Shown here: in pieces, positions 31,401 through 31,503 of the stretch | How positions within the stretch are numbered: position 1 is the first letter of the stretch | How the letters are laid out: each line of letters starts with the position of its first letter | Assembly: GCA_048213135.1 (NCBI GenBank) | Contig: PS015327.1 | Location: forward strand, 7,450 to 38,952 | DNA: 31,503 bases | Direction of reading: 5' to 3' | Source: Reclinomonas americana ATCC 50394 | Taxonomy: Eukaryota > Jakobida > Jakobea > Jakobida | The notes under the pieces: model-generated | What the model saw: only the letters and a program-made list of their open reading frames with translations | Databases searched by the model: none | What the model was told of the DNA's origin: nothing | Made by a program: the position numbers and the translations under genes

Positions 31401-31503
31401 GAGGGAGGAGAGGTAGGAGGTAGGTAGGTACGGTCGTGTGTGGTAGGTAGGTAGGACGGAGACGTACGTACGTAGAGAGAAGGAAGGAGGAGAGGAGAGA
31501 GTA
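31086..31503 (+). CDS. First exon of a downstream gene, likely mitochondrial protein, 3' incomplete
   Basis: An ATG at 31086 opens a 77-codon frame that ends in TGA just past a good donor (AAAG|GTGACT at about 31315). The first 17 residues (MLLSRSAHSLTRCRFSS) contain Arg, Ser, Leu and His but no acidic residues, as in mitochondrial presequences. The following part (LLAQFEQLSERLLSSGALEG) looks helical. The exon ends 'RLSQVHGYGCFVKG'. From there to the window end the sequence is G/A-rich with (GA)n, (GGTA)n and ACGT runs, read as the start of an intron. I do not recognise the family. Confidence 0.5.
31360..31397 (+). repeat. (GA)n microsatellite near the window end
   Basis: A run of about 18 GA units sits in a longer G/A-rich stretch, followed by GGTA and ACGT repeats (about 31411-31475). 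Confidence 0.9.

Overview
The window is eukaryotic nuclear DNA. Genes are cut into many short exons by GT...AG introns, mostly 57-111 bp, and intergenic and intronic DNA is full of (CT)n, (GA)n, (GT)n and ACGT microsatellites. Three runs of N mark assembly gaps. The protein families (NHL blades, FN3-like and IPT/TIG-like modules, a Kre9/KNH-resembling Ig-like array) and the compact intron-rich layout suggest a free-living protist. I cannot place it further from the sequence alone.

Layout. (1) 71-13732, plus strand: copy A, a giant type I membrane protein gene whose 5' end lies off the window. (2) 13859-14880, minus strand: a small five-exon gene for a secreted protein I do not recognise, convergent with copy A. 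(3) 14881-15731: a shared divergent upstream region. (4) 15732-30929, plus strand: copy B, a tandem paralogue of copy A, complete except for exon(s) hidden in an assembly gap at 17267-17625. (5) 31086-31503, plus strand: the first exon of another gene, with a mitochondrial-type N-terminus, running off the window.

I rebuilt both giant genes exon by exon by comparing the copies. In-window, copy A has 31 exons and copy B has 35. All 30 exons before the tail exon pair one to one and keep phase; 29 have identical length in both copies once a 20-N gap is discounted, and one differs by a single codon. Intron lengths differ. The predicted order is: signal peptide (copy B only in window), a first run of about ten NHL blades, two FN3-like modules, a second run of about six NHL blades, one FN3-like module, about nine IPT/TIG-like modules with a conserved C-terminal Cys, about twelve Ig-like modules resembling fungal Kre9/KNH repeats, a Ser/Gly linker, one transmembrane helix, and a cytoplasmic tail.

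The main result is that the two ectodomains are nearly identical while the cytoplasmic tails become unrelated shortly after the membrane-proximal basic stretch. This looks like a tandem receptor or adhesin locus with recent duplication or gene conversion over the ectodomain and separate intracellular outputs. Ligand and function are unknown.
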